Origin: Glomus cerebriforme
Taxonomy: Eukaryota > Glomeromycota > Glomeromycetes > Glomerales > Glomeraceae
DNA length: 23,066 nt
NCBI GenBank assembly: GCA_003550305.1
Contig: QKYT01000099.1
Span: 246,248 to 269,313 of the forward strand
Direction of reading: 5' to 3'
Position 1 is the stretch's first letter; each line of letters starts with the position of its first letter. Under the pieces are notes generated by a model that saw only the letters and a list, made by a program, of their open reading frames with translations, was not told the DNA's origin and ran no database searches. Below, piece after piece: positions 1 through 11,003 of this stretch. The position numbers and the translations under genes are program-made.

Positions 1-525
1 TAGAAGAAGAGGTATCCCAACCCGAAAATTTTTTAAAAAAGGTAATGAATGTATTTGGGGGATTCTCAAGGATAGTCATTAAATTGGGGTGTATTTTTTC
101 ATGGCAAAAAAAAATTTAAAAATTCTTATTATTAAACAATTAGAAGATAATACAAATTTAATTAATTATACTCATAATGTTATATATCCAGAAAATTTTC
201 AATAAAAATTTTTTATTATAAATAATTTAAATTTATTATTATACTGTATATATAATTAAATCTTTATTTTTATATGTATTTTTAAGCTATAAATATTAAA
301 CTGTTGACGTAGTCAACAGGTGAATGCTAGTATCATTTAAATTAATATTATTATACAATTAATATTGTATAAATTTATTTAAAATGAATAAAGTTTAAGA
401 TGCTATCTATTTTTTTTTCATGATTTTTAAGTTTGTGGCTTTTGGGTTGTCTAATGAAATCTATATTTCTAAGATTTTTTCTGCCAGCTTTAATAGTAGT
501 ATTATATTGATATAATATTATGGGT
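1..525. other. AT-rich non-genic stretch with a small ORF and a short palindrome
   Basis: No supported gene. An ATG at 101 opens a 34-codon reading frame on the + strand ending at the TAA at 203-205. It is rich in Lys, Asn and Ile, has no recognisable motif, and could equally be the tail of a decayed gene. A near-perfect hairpin lies at 301-319: an 8-base arm CTGTTGAC, 3 bases, then GTCAACAG. Nothing nearby explains it. The remainder is low-complexity A/T sequence. Confidence 0.4.
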
Positions 526-670
526 ATTGCTAAACATCGCCTGGGCGATCATCGCCTTTACCAGCATTAGGATGGAACTTGGGCAGAATTAAGAATACGA
601 ATGTAACTCCGCCCAAAATGCTATCCTAATGCTGGTAAAGGCGATGATCGCCCAGGCGATGTTTAGTAAT
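526..670. repeat. GC-rich foldback (inverted-repeat) element, MITE-like
   Basis: Two arms of about 48 bases, 526-573 and 623-670, are reverse complements with one visible mismatch (G529 against T667). Pairing continues imperfectly inwards, where GGGCAGAATTA near 581 faces GGGCGGAGTTA. The arms are GC-rich in an AT-rich setting and contain palindromes of their own: ATCGCC-TG-GGCGAT (536-549) and GGCGAT-C-ATCGCC (544-556). No coding capacity and no convincing target-site duplication is seen, so the class is unknown. As RNA or single-stranded DNA it would form a long stem with a loop of about 50 bases. Confidence 0.85.
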
Positions 671-1290
671 TTTCTAATATTATTTAAAATTTGATTTTTG
701 AATTTCTGTAAAATAGTTTATAACTTTTGTTTATTTATTTTCTTAATCTTTTATAATTATAGTATTTATATATTTATTGCTAATCATTAGCCATAGTATC
801 CTGAGTATCTTGCAAATTTTGGAGGATTAATCTTGTACTACCAAGTCTATAATTCAAATTTTATTATAAATAGTGTGTGTTTAAAAACTTGCATTATAAT
901 CTCTGAGTAAATTTAGATTTTTAAAATATAATATAATAAATAAATTTTCTATAAGAAAATTATTTAACATTTAAAGTATAATGGTCATATTTGATCGTAA
1001 TTATTTTAATGAAATGCATAGCATTGTAGCATAATAATATTCAAAATCGCTTTTATTGATTTTAATTACATCATATCATAATCGAAATTATAATTGCAAA
1101 AAATTTCTTTGTGTAAATACAAATTTCTTCACCTTACTATTTATTTATTAGCACAAATTGCATAATGGAAATGAAAGGATTTATAAATCGTAAATGGAAT
1201 AAATAATAATAATTTACTGTAGTTAAAAAATTAGAATGGCTTTTTATAATTAACACGTGCGCGTAAATTCTTCTTTTAACATATTAAATA
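671..1290. other. Non-genic AT-rich stretch with one possible minus-strand terminal exon
   Basis: No complete gene. On the minus strand, a TATAG acceptor just above 846 is followed by an open stretch of about 22 codons (846 down to 780) ending in TAG at 780-782. It reads roughly LGSTRLILQNLQDTQDTMAND. Higher-complexity sequence flanked by A/T suggests a relic last exon, but no matching upstream exon was found. The rest is low-complexity. Confidence 0.25.
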
Positions 1291-1455
1291 TTATCTATCA
1301 TATTGCTTGCGTATATGTTGTTCAGGATTATTAATCTTGTACACTAATTCCATTTTAGCTCTGACACTTTGTTGTGAATTAGAAAGATCATTTTGTGTAC
1401 GTACAAATTTTCCATTATCCTCAATAATAAGTTTTGAACCACACGCAGATTCATA
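1291..1455 (-). pseudogene. Possible coding remnant, unknown family (minus strand)
   Basis: The minus-strand frame is open for 54 codons between a TGA at 1456-1458 and a TAA at 1291-1293. Its composition is protein-like and mixed, unlike the surrounding low-complexity sequence. Recognisable pieces include GSKLIIEDNGKFVRTQND and KINNPEQHIRKQYDR. I do not recognise the family. An ATTAG acceptor just upstream also opens a second frame for some 37 codons, so the true frame is uncertain. It could be the last exon of a gene or a decayed copy; no upstream exon is evident. Confidence 0.3.
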
Positions 1456-1710
1456 TCAGCTTCTAATAATTTATAAATCAAAGCTTTTACATAAATTGTA
1501 ATTTGTTAAATAAAATAAATTCGCGTGGAACACGTAGCTTTCATGATTTAACCATAAATGAAGTCCAAGAATCCTATAAAACTCGAATGTTTTTTTTTCT
1601 CCCTTTTTTTTTATTCCATATTTCATTTATATTTTTTTTCTTTAAAATAAATCTATCCTTTTTTACTATTCATTCACTAAACGAACAAAACCTTTTGAAA
1701 TAATTGCAAA

Positions 1711-2237
1711 ATGGCAAGATATCACTCACATGTATGTAATTATTATAAGATAATAATTTTTTTTTCTTTATTAATAAAATTAATGATTTTAATTTATTTT
1801 ATATGTTTTTTTTAGACTGATGATGATATCATCAGAGAGGGTATGAGAAGATACCAGCATCTCAAAAATCCCTACGTGACGATAAGTCGCTCGATTTCTC
1901 ATCGCCATTCGGCCAAAGATATTTATTATCGGTAATTAAAAAAAAACCTGTTTATAATAATTATTAAGGAACATTATATTTATAGATTTTATTTAAAAAA
2001 AATAATATAAATTTTAGCTGGAAATGGCTTCGTAAGTAAATTTTATTTGCTTTTCGCCTTTTCCTAACTATTTTCCTCTCAGTTAATAATTAATCGTGAC
2101 TTTTATTTTCCATACGATATGAAGAAGAAAGAAATCTTATCAATCCTATCCAAATGGCAGATCCTGTAAGCAATGTCAACGTGACTAACACCCACCTTAT
2201 AACTAATACTGCCTCCCAAGCCCAATCTTCAACCTGA
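1711..2237 (+). CDS. Small Myb/SANT-like protein, four exons
   Basis: The spliced exons 1711-1731, 1816-1931, 2018-2031 and 2125-2237 give 87 codons plus TGA in one frame. Donors are GTATGT, GTAATT and GTAAGT; the third exon is only 14 nt. Residues 8-50 look like a single Myb/SANT helix bundle: an acidic T-D-D-D-I-I-R-E-G start, a middle helix, then HRHSAKDIYYRWKWL, whose spaced Trp47 and Trp49 resemble the third (DNA-recognition) helix. The tail is Asn/Thr/Ser/Gln-rich and probably disordered. A DNA- or chromatin-binding role is inferred; the family call rests on pattern, not a search. The last acceptor could shift by 3 nt (GAAG or GAAGAAG), changing one residue. A shorter third intron ending in CTCAG at 2081 would hit a TAA after a few codons. 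Confidence 0.65.
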
Positions 2238-3260
2238 TTAATTGATTAAAAAAACGAACCAGATGAAATCTATATATATATATATATTTGATTATCTATT
2301 AATAATTATAGTTATATATTTATCTTTATACTTTATTTTAATGAAAAGTAATAGTTAATTTAGTTATTTAATTTTGTATTTAAAATCATGATTCGTAATA
2401 TTAACTTTTAATAAAATATATGTTCATGATGTATTTATTATGATGTTATCATAAGAATGAATTTATTTGAGAAAACAAAATGAAAACTCAAAGAGAAGTC
2501 TTCTAGAAATTAGGGATGAAACATTTAATATATCGAAAACAATGTAAATACGGTTTCGCCGCGAAATAAGAAATGTAAACAAAATTTATTCTTTTGTTGG
2601 ATGAAAAAGGAAATTAATATAAAGATTTGCGAAGCTTTCAAACGTGTTATAAATGGTTAATATAACAATACAAGCAATGAAGCCAAATAAGGGTACAGAG
2701 ACAAAGCGAATAATACATCGACACAAATCACCTAATTTGAATAAATATAAATATTATTGTAATTTTAGATATTACTACATATTTCGGTAGGTATTGCCAG
2801 CTGTGATTTGCCGCCGAGCTCCGCACGTAAAGATTAGAATAGGAGGACCTTGATTAAACTATAGAAGAGATAATTGATGTGTATCTACTATGTTTACTAG
2901 TGCTAAAATGATAAAAGTGTACGATTATACTTAGAAAATTTCCTTCAGAGTGCACAAAGTCACAGACAAATGTGATATAAACTAATTAAGGTGATATGAT
3001 CGTAATCAGAAGCCCCAACATTTTAACATTTTAATCATTCTAAAAAAAATTCAGACTATCTTAACATAAATTCAAAATTTCGCATTTTACTCAAAACAAA
3101 ATCCCTTTTTAATTCATAGAAAAAGCTTAAATTTTGGGTGGTATTAAATCGTGCTACTGTTTTTCCGCAGTTTTCCGGCTTTAAGAAATTTAAGAAATTC
3201 AAATGCAGATCATAAAAATATGTACCATTATGGTTTTCCGTTTTCGTGTTTCCTATAACA
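2238..3260. other. Intergenic region, with a possible minus-strand hydrophobic exon
   Basis: No complete gene. A TA dinucleotide run lies near 2270-2287. On the minus strand a TTAG acceptor (2732-2733) precedes an open stretch from 2731 down to the TAA at 2586-2588. Its hydrophobic core SVPLFGFIACIVILTIY would make one membrane segment, and it ends NFLFHPTKE. A GC-richer island at about 2798-2835 is conspicuous but shows no start codon that joins it. Without an ATG-bearing exon this is not called as a gene. The right end is the promoter/5' leader of the next gene. Confidence 0.35.
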
Positions 3261-4102
3261 ATGTTTTTTCTTCCTCCACCAACATTCAAAACCCTAAAGG
3301 CTCTTGTAATATCTTACCTATATGCATCAACTCTTCTTTTAACCGTTGAAATAATACAAAGAACCTTTAAAATATCCATTCATATAACCCGAAAAGTGAT
3401 TCATGTATTGAGTGGACTCTTTATGTTCTTTCTCTTATATTTGTTTGAACAGTGGGAATACGTTGTATTCTTGACTGGTTCTTTTGTAATTATCAATTAC
3501 ATTTTCCTTAGGATGAGAATGGTTAGATCAATGGGTAAATTTACAAACGTCTAAATAAGTATTTGCAAGAATTCGCATCAAATTAATAATGATTTTTGTA
3601 GATCCGTTAAATGGAGCAACGCTAGGTACAGTATATTTTGCATTTTCGTGTGCTTTCTTGTTTGGATGGTTTAACAAAGATTGGGAACGTGGGTTTCCTC
3701 GTGGACGCGAATATCTTGCGATCGGTAATTTATGTTCATTTTTTTCGAAGATTTGCTATTCTTTTTTTCTTTTTTAATAATTAATATTTTATAGCTGGGA
3801 TAATGGCAATGACATTCGGTGATGCATCTGCCAGTATTATAGGCAGAAAATATGGAACACATCGAGTTATGGGGCGAAAAACTATTGAAGGTTCACTAGC
3901 AAATTTCGTTGTTACAATGGTTGCTGTTCCTTTCTTTTGGTATATATTATCTCCTCCTACTTTAGCGACTAGAGATTATTTTACCGGAGCTCTAATTTCT
4001 GCAAGTGTTAGTACGTGTTTAGAAGCTATAAGTCCAATGGGAAGTGATAATTTAACTGTTCCACTGGGTGTGGCTTTTACCTTATCACGCTTGGGCTATT
4101 AA
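3261..4102 (+). CDS. CTP-dependent lipid (polyprenol/diacylglycerol) kinase-like membrane protein
   Basis: Exons 3261-3534, 3602-3724 and 3795-4102 join in frame to 234 codons plus TAA. The protein is hydrophobic, with several membrane segments. It carries the signatures of the DGK1/SEC59/phytol-kinase superfamily: R-K-x-x-H at 44-48 (RKVIHVLSG), GFPRGREY at 122-129, GDASASIIGRKYG at 141-153, GRKTIEGS at 159-166, and SDNLTVPLG near the C-terminus (216-224). Known members use CTP to phosphorylate dolichol, phytol/farnesol or diacylglycerol in the ER membrane. The length is nearer to DGK1/phytol kinase than to the larger dolichol kinases, so diacylglycerol kinase is one possibility; the substrate cannot be read from the sequence. 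The ATG at 3261 is the first in this frame; an upstream coding exon cannot be excluded. The donors GTAAAT and GTAATT and both AG acceptors are clear. AATAAA-like repeats follow at about 4180. Confidence 0.85.
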
Positions 4103-4329
4103 AGTTCTTATTTACAATTATTCCTGACCATGTACATAATTGGGGGGTTAGTTACTGATATTTCTAAAGAATTACAAAAATAAATAAATAAATAAGTTTA
4201 CTTTCTCTATAATCACGTGATAGAACGTAGATCAATTTTGATGATTGATTTAGCGATATCATTTTTTTTTTTTAAAAGAAATTTTAGTATGCTTCATCTG
4301 TCTATAGAGGTTTAAAAGGGATCACCACA

Positions 4330-7300
4330 ATGTCTTTATTCCCGGAACATAATTCAAATGCTATGCAGTTTACACCTTTTACTTTTCAACCTCCGCCAGT
4401 TGACTATTCACAATTCGAAGGTTTAAGTTCCTTTCCCTCTTCAAAACAGTTCTATGAGGCGTCCGTTTTAACTGAGGCTTTCTTAAAGGAAGACGCGTAT
4501 CTTGGCAAGGGAAAAGGAAAACAAGTCGAAGAATTTGAACCTAAGCAAGAAACTCAGAAGCAAACTATATTTCTTAACCCACCTTTTGAATACGATTCAA
4601 ATTATTGGTCTACTACAAATCAAAGTACAGGAGTTAAATTTCACCCTACTCGTTCAAAAGATTTTGTGTGTTATGTTTATGGAAAAGAACCGAAGGAGAA
4701 GGTAATTTTTATCTTTATTTTGAAACGCGTAAATTAAAAAGATTTTAACCATTAGTGAATTTTAAGGTCAACAAAGAGAGTTTCACTTTGGATACTCAAA
4801 TTTACAATTGCTCTTTAGGTCATGATATAGACTCTCGAAGAGTAGTGAGTAATATATATAAAAAATAAATATATATATATATATGATAGTCGAATCCATT
4901 GGTTTTAATCGGATTTTAACATAAAATAATTTCCATACTTTAGTTCTATAATGAAGCGTTTTCGATTTTTCGAGAAGCAGCCAAAGCGCCGTTAAGTAAA
5001 GAATGGCGCGAAAAGCCGTGAGTTGAATTACTGAAATTCGAGGTGTATATAAATTTTTGATGACATGTTCGTAATCGATATTGTACTATTTTGTAATTCA
5101 TAGAATGCGAGAAAAAATATTATGTGATATTTCATGGAATTATGTAAACGCCATTGTAAATCACATCAAGAGTCTTCAAGAGGTTCGCGTATTTTTTTTT
5201 AATATTTTATATCTCCAGTTTAATTAAACTTACTAACTTTATATGTGTTTATAATTAGAATCCAACTAAAGATGATCGAATTAAGAGAGAGCTCAGTACA
5301 TTTAGAGACATGATGGCCATTTGGGAGTTATGTCGAATTATGTATTTCATTAAATCTGAAAGATATCAAAGATTATCAACAGATTTAGTTACTTGGTTAA
5401 ATGAGTGCTATCCCTTGGGAGGTAAGTTATTTTAACATTGCTTATATTCATATAAATATATTTATATCTTAAATGATATATGATGTCAGATATTTTTAAT
5501 TTTCTCTAGCTTTAACAGAAGAAGAATTGTTTGAGATAAGAGAGAGCCCTAATCTACGTAACACTATGGTTTTCTGGTCAAGATTATATAAGTATATATT
5601 ATTTTATTTCATGTCAATTACGTTTTAATTATATCTAATAATATAAACATTTCATATCTATAGATTAGTTCTTCGTGGTTTGTTTCCACAAGCAATAAAT
5701 TTCTTAAGGAGTATAATTATTCCGGTGGAAGTGACAAGTGATAAAATCGGCAGAGAAAATATAGTCAATGATATCATACAATCTGTTATAAAATGCATAA
5801 AATCTAGACCAAAAATGGCCTCATACGACACAGACTTAATTTGGAGGAATTGGCTCTCGCAGTGTTCGTGCGTATAATGATTGATGCACCTTATGTCATT
5901 TTATTTTAATTAATTAAAAAATTGTTTCTTTTATAGGCAACTGCAAAAATCTATAATTCTGAATGATAAATTTTTAGAGGAAAACTTTGTTAAAATTTTA
6001 AAAATATTATCTGGTGATCCTGATGCCATTCTAGGTAAAAGCTCCTCATGGTTGGAAGGTCTAGTCGCTCTAGTATATCATAAATATCCTAGATGTGTAG
6101 CCTCGGACATAAGGTAAATTACGTAATCCTAATTCATTATGTCGTGTATTGTTGTCGTATTTCAACTAATATGCATTGTTAATTATATACAGAGCTGCGT
6201 TGGGACCGGTTTTCGTTAGGTTTTCTGTACATCCTGATCCCACTAGCCAAGCTCTAAAACGAATTTTTTATCAACGTATTGACGATGTAATAAGTTTTGA
6301 AATATCAATCTCTTTTGGTTTCTATTACAAATGAAATAATATAAAAAAAAATACTTTACTTCTTAGGCATTAGGTTACTGTAAACATATCGATTTGTGGT
6401 TACTATCACATCTAACAGACTTACTTTGCAAAACCGACATTGATGAAACAATAGGTGGAAAGAGCTTGTATCCTTTACTTAGTATTAGTAATGACGCTAT
6501 CTATTTTAAGATTTTCCTTAATAAAACTTCATTTATTTTATTAGATTATTACATCAGCATCGTGAAGGATATCTGATTAAATTTGCAGAACCACTATTAA
6601 CGCATTCTACGTTATGGCAGGTTGGATTTAAATATTTGGAACATTGTGAGAAATTTGGAAGAATATTTATGGAAGAAGTAAGAAAATAAGATTATTTTTA
6701 AAGAAATGATTTTTTAATTAAGTTTCTTATTTTATAGTAAAACCTTTTATGTCACTAGTTTATCGGAAAGATTCCCTTTGATAACGAGAGGAAATTTGAA
6801 AAAATATTGAAGATTTGTGAGGATAATGGATTGATTTTTGACGAGAAGTGTATTATTACGGTAATTATATATTTAATTTCTCCTTTTACGTACTTTTTAA
6901 TATTATATACAATTCTAAATTGATTAAGTTATTAGACTATGGGTACTAAGTACATGCAGATAAAGAGATATGCTTCAACTATTATTTACTATATGCGTGC
7001 AGGAAAAGACGAAAGTCTTAGATCAATATGCAATATGTTTCTAACACGATATATTGAAACTGGTAATGATATTTATTAAATGGTGTATATATATTTTTCT
7101 GTAATAAATAACTTGAAATAATTTAATATTTAATTAACAGGTAAAATTATATTTGGAGAAGTCCTTGATAGTATTCCCGTTGACAAAAATTCTAACGAGT
7201 CTGTTAACTTTCTATCAAGATATAAATTATATCATTCTTTAATCCAGGTAAAATCGTTGTTTTTTTTTATCTACCATATAACAAAATAAGATATGCTAAA

Positions 7301-7745
7301 TATTTTTATCTATTAAAATACCAGGATGAATTTTACAATCAAGCAGCACAAGTTTTAGTCGAATGTTTACGCTCTGAAATACCGCCAAAGGAATTTTGGG
7401 GTGTATTATTGTTTCATACAGTGGCATTAATGAAATTAGGTAATATATATATTTACATCTATTTAATTGAACCCCATTAGTAAGTAATACTCGATTGATT
7501 TTTTTTTATTAGGGAGAAGAAAAGGGATGAGATTGTTCGAGAAGTTACATATTGACGAATTCGAATATTATTGTTCTCAAGTGCTTGACAAAAAAATAGA
7601 GGATTCTTGGTTAAAACTAGTACAGAGGATGAAAAGGTGGCATTATAAAGAAGCCGGTTATTTTGACATCTCAGAAGATTTGAAGCCAGTGAAGAATGAG
7701 TGTGAAAGATACAAGAAATATCTAAAAAAAAATAATTTTGTTTAA
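4330..7745 (+). CDS. NUP85: Nucleoporin Nup85 homologue (16 exons)
   Basis: Exons: 4330-4701, 4767-4844, 4944-5017, 5104-5182, 5259-5421, 5510-5591, 5664-5867, 5937-6113, 6193-6286, 6367-6467, 6545-6677, 6759-6860, 6936-7062, 7141-7247, 7325-7439, 7513-7745. They join in one frame to 746 codons plus TAA, close to yeast Nup85 (744) and longer than human (656). Nup85 is a helical ACE1 scaffold protein of the Y-complex (Nup84/Nup107-160) of the nuclear pore. Recognition rests on the C-terminal half: DLWLLSHLTDLL (450-461), then LLTHSTLWQVGFKYLEHC and the following IPFDNERKFEKILKICED and FLSRYKLYHSLIQ, matching vertebrate Nup85 in order and spacing. The first 60 or so residues are Phe/Pro/Ser-rich and probably disordered. 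Donors at exons 4 (GTTCGC), 7 (GTGCGT) and 10 (GTATCC) are weak, but the frame requires them. The intron between exons 2 and 3 holds an (AT)n run. Confidence 0.88.
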
Positions 7746-8114
7746 AAGGACTATCTAAAGTTGAAAATAGTGGATGTGTTATAATATAAATTAACTAAAT
7801 GGGAACTAGACTTGAATAAATTTATAATAGAGTAACTTCAAATTCAAAATAAAATAAAAATAATTAATTAATTATCATAATTTACAAGTTATTGAAATAT
7901 AAAAAAAAAATCTGATTTATTAAGTTTCAGTTAAATTCTGGCCGGAATTAGAGCTCATTCATCTATTCTTCGGGCGAGATAAATGTACTTTATCAAATAA
8001 TTGGGATACGATCAAAGATAAACTTTAACAAATAAAAATGTGTCGTCATTGATTTTATATTTTGTATCACGATATAAAAAGAGACCTTTTTTTCAAAATT
8101 TTTTTTTAAAAAAA
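7746..8114. other. 3' flank of the Nup85 gene; AT-rich
   Basis: No gene. An AATAAA-like sequence (GAATAAATTT, near 7815) could serve the upstream gene. An imperfect palindrome AATTCTGGCCGGAATTA at 7934-7950 resembles the termini of the MITE core found at 19372-19545 and 20176-20348 and may be a relic of that family. Confidence 0.5.
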
Positions 8115-9000
8115 AACTAATGAAATTCCATTAAAACATATTTCATCTATAATAACATTTTCCTTCATAATATCTATACGGGAAAAATCATTATTTGAAA
8201 ATCTTAATATCACACAATTTATAGAATTTGAGAAAAGGAAATTAATCCAGAATAAATTTTATCATAATGTTATTAAAAGGTATCATTTGGAAGAAAGATT
8301 CTAAATAAATAAAAGAGATTTAATTCATAAAGGTTCATTACAGTATATGCGGTCTAATTATAATATTATAAGATAAATAACATAAGTAACCTTTCACGAA
8401 GACCTGACCTAAATTATTTTATAATGGACGCGTTTTCAATTTCATGAAGATTCAATAATCATCAACAATTTAATCTCTCCTGAAAGATTTAATAATTTAT
8501 TACTGGATTTTCCCTCTAAATCCATTGATTCAGTAATAATTACAGAAAAAATTATTCAAGTATTATTGATAGTGAAAATAATACTTGTACTGTTGAACAA
8601 TTTTATTCTCCAAAAGAAAATCCATATGAATTTAACTTAATATTTCAACAAAAAAAAAAGGTTCTTTAGATTTTCTTGAATTTAAAAAATTAGAAAATAC
8701 AAATAATATAATGATTATTTGTAAATTACTGTAGATTCAGGATTTTGTAAAATTATTAAAGATAAAAAAAATTGATATTAGAAGAATGTTTTACAGTTAA
8801 ATTTACTAATAGGAATTATAGTAATAGATCAATATTTTCATTCTTAGAATTTAGAATTTGATTATAATGCATTATGGAAAATTGATTTAAATAAAAATAA
8901 GATAGCTATTAGTACAAAAGGTATAATGAGATTACCGTCTAAATCATTTAAAATTATACCTGAAACATTGAAGATTTATAAATTAGAAAAGAAAAATTAA
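8115..9000 (+). pseudogene. Frameshifted pseudogene, unknown family
   Basis: Protein-like sequence runs along the + strand but changes frame repeatedly. The pieces are: 8115-8304 (ending KRYHLEERF before TAA); about 8428 onward (NNLISPERFNNLLLDFPSKS); a shift near 8555 into SENNTCTVEQFYSPKENPYE; a shift in the A-run near 8650 into GSLDFLEFKKLENTNN; a shift near 8730 into TVDSGFCKIIK; another in the A-run near 8765 into LILEECFTVKFTNRNYSN; and a final open piece to the TAA at 8998-9000 (GIMRLPSKSFKIIPETLKI). At least four indels and several stops make it non-functional unless the sequence has many errors. The Asn/Lys/Ile-rich composition suggests a lineage-specific fungal family; I cannot name it or its function. 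Confidence 0.55.
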
Positions 9001-11003
9001 TTTGGTATCATAATCAATAAAGAAATATTCTTTTTGTAATAAATAAAAGAGATCATTCTTAATAGTTTCTCATTATTAATAAATAAAATACAGTATAACA
9101 AAGTTTATTCACAAATTTCTTAAATATTTTATTATTATTTTTTTTTATAAAAGCATACTGTATGCGAAAGTAAAATATGACAGACTGGGAGAAAATTAGT
9201 TAAAATACATTTTTATTACGGACACTATATCATAAGATTATATTTAACAATAATGTACTGTAATTATGATTTTAATTATTTAACAGCTTTTAAAACACAT
9301 TCATCTAAATTTATCAATGGAAAAGTTCATCTGAAATTTGGGATAAGAAATTTCCGTGTAATTTTGTTACGTTATAAATAATGATTATTATAGTAATTAT
9401 TACGTAGTAGATATTAAGAACCGACTTATAATAAAACCTTAAAAGAGTTTATTAAACTCTTTAATATGTTACAGTTTTGAAAATATAGTTTATCAAAATA
9501 TATTATTGATCAAATAAATAATATATATACTTGTTATATAAACTGATATACTGTACAATATATTACTGTATATATAGTATAATGTAATATATTGTATTCA
9601 TAATTATAATTAGTCGGAAAAATATAAATAGATTTTTAGAAATAAAAATGAAAAGATAATTTATTGTAGCACTTCTAGTTTTGAATCCATAGTTATTAAA
9701 TGTTGTGGCATAAAATGAAAAAGAAAAACCGACCCAATTTTGGAAAAATTAATGAAATATTAATCATTAATGCATTAATGAATCCAGATCTTTTTAATAA
9801 CAAATTTAAATGCAGTGCAGTCTTTAATCGAAAAGTTTGTCTTGTAGTAACACATCGGATTATTAGAACAAATATAGATAACAGATAAATTCATAGTTCC
9901 AATTAATCCATACATAGTTCCGTGAATTAAATAATACTAAAATTGGTTAAAGTGAAAAAATATTTTTTTTTTGAATTCGATGATGTTAAACATAAAATAT
10001 TTGGTTTGCATATTGAGTATCATCACGAAAGATTTGCTTCATTCTATCTCTTTTAGAACAATTATATGAAACAGAGGAGGAAGTTCTTTCATTAAAACTC
10101 TTATTTGTTCGTTTGTTCATTCAATTCGATGAGAAGAAGGAAATAAGAACAATCGGATCAAAGATAAAATAAAAATAAAACAAATATATCCCAATTGATA
10201 TTTTCTAACGAATAAATTTTTTTATTATATAAAATAATTATATAAAAATATATAAATGCATTCTTTCAAAAAGTTGCAGAAATCTGATCAATCTAATATT
10301 TAGAAAATAATGGTTCACGAGAATATTTTTTAAAACATTAATTAATAATTTGATCAATGGTAAATAATGTTATTTGTTAAACCAGATGGTATTTTGAAAT
10401 TACTAAATTAAGAGAAAGAAAAAAAAAAATTTTAAATTAGTTAATAAATTCAGTACATTAAATTAGAATAACCAAAGATCACTAATACTAATGGGGATAA
10501 ATCATTAAAAACCCCGTAACGCCCATCACCATCAATATTAGGTTTAATTGAAAAATCTCCCCGTAATATATTTTTACTACGTCACAAATTACAAATATAT
10601 TACATTCATTACATTCAACCCAAACTCGGAAATCATTGAATAAAGTTATTGAAACGGATTATTTTGGGATTTTTATTGAAAAAATCAGTAATATTAATAA
10701 TGGATTTCACAAAAATAGTTTTTTTCATTGATATGCATGGAATTTAGTCATTACCCTTGAAATTTATATATATATAATTATAATTAAGAGGTCAAAATTT
10801 AGGATAAACAAAACAAACTAAATTGGGTAAACAATAAAGTTCCCACCATCCTAAAAAGTTTATAAATTAGTTCGAAATTTTCCCATCGTTTCATCATTTT
10901 TTTTGTTTTTTCAATATTCTTTTCCCCCATTTTTTTTTTTTTAAAAAAAAAAAATAAAATAATTATAAATTCTTTTTAATAAAAATAAATAAAATATAAA
11001 AAA
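9001..11003. other. Two-kilobase AT-rich intergenic region
   Basis: I see no gene on either strand. A perfect hairpin with 10-base arms (AAAGAGTTTA, one base, TAAACTCTTT) lies at 9442-9462; it could be a terminator-like or purely accidental structure. TA-rich low-complexity sequence fills 9500-9600. The last 150 bases are pyrimidine-rich (T/C runs at 10885-10940), as expected for a fungal core promoter just before the ATG at 11004. Confidence 0.5.

Noticed and set aside
1307..1703. Two adjacent + strand open frames of about 65 codons each
   Set aside because: Composition is Phe/Ile/Leu from T-rich DNA and no motif is visible; the first starts on a non-ATG codon. The opposite strand of 1291-1455 reads better.
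3056..3289. 77-codon minus-strand frame
   Set aside because: Overlaps the start of the well-supported lipid kinase-like gene antisense and lacks any family signature.
9442..9462. Hairpin as a transcription terminator
   Set aside because: No neighbouring gene ends there and eukaryotic terminators are not of this type; recorded only as a palindrome.
9700..9888. 62-codon + strand frame in the AT-rich gap
   Set aside because: No motif, no flanking splice partners, and length within chance expectation for this region.
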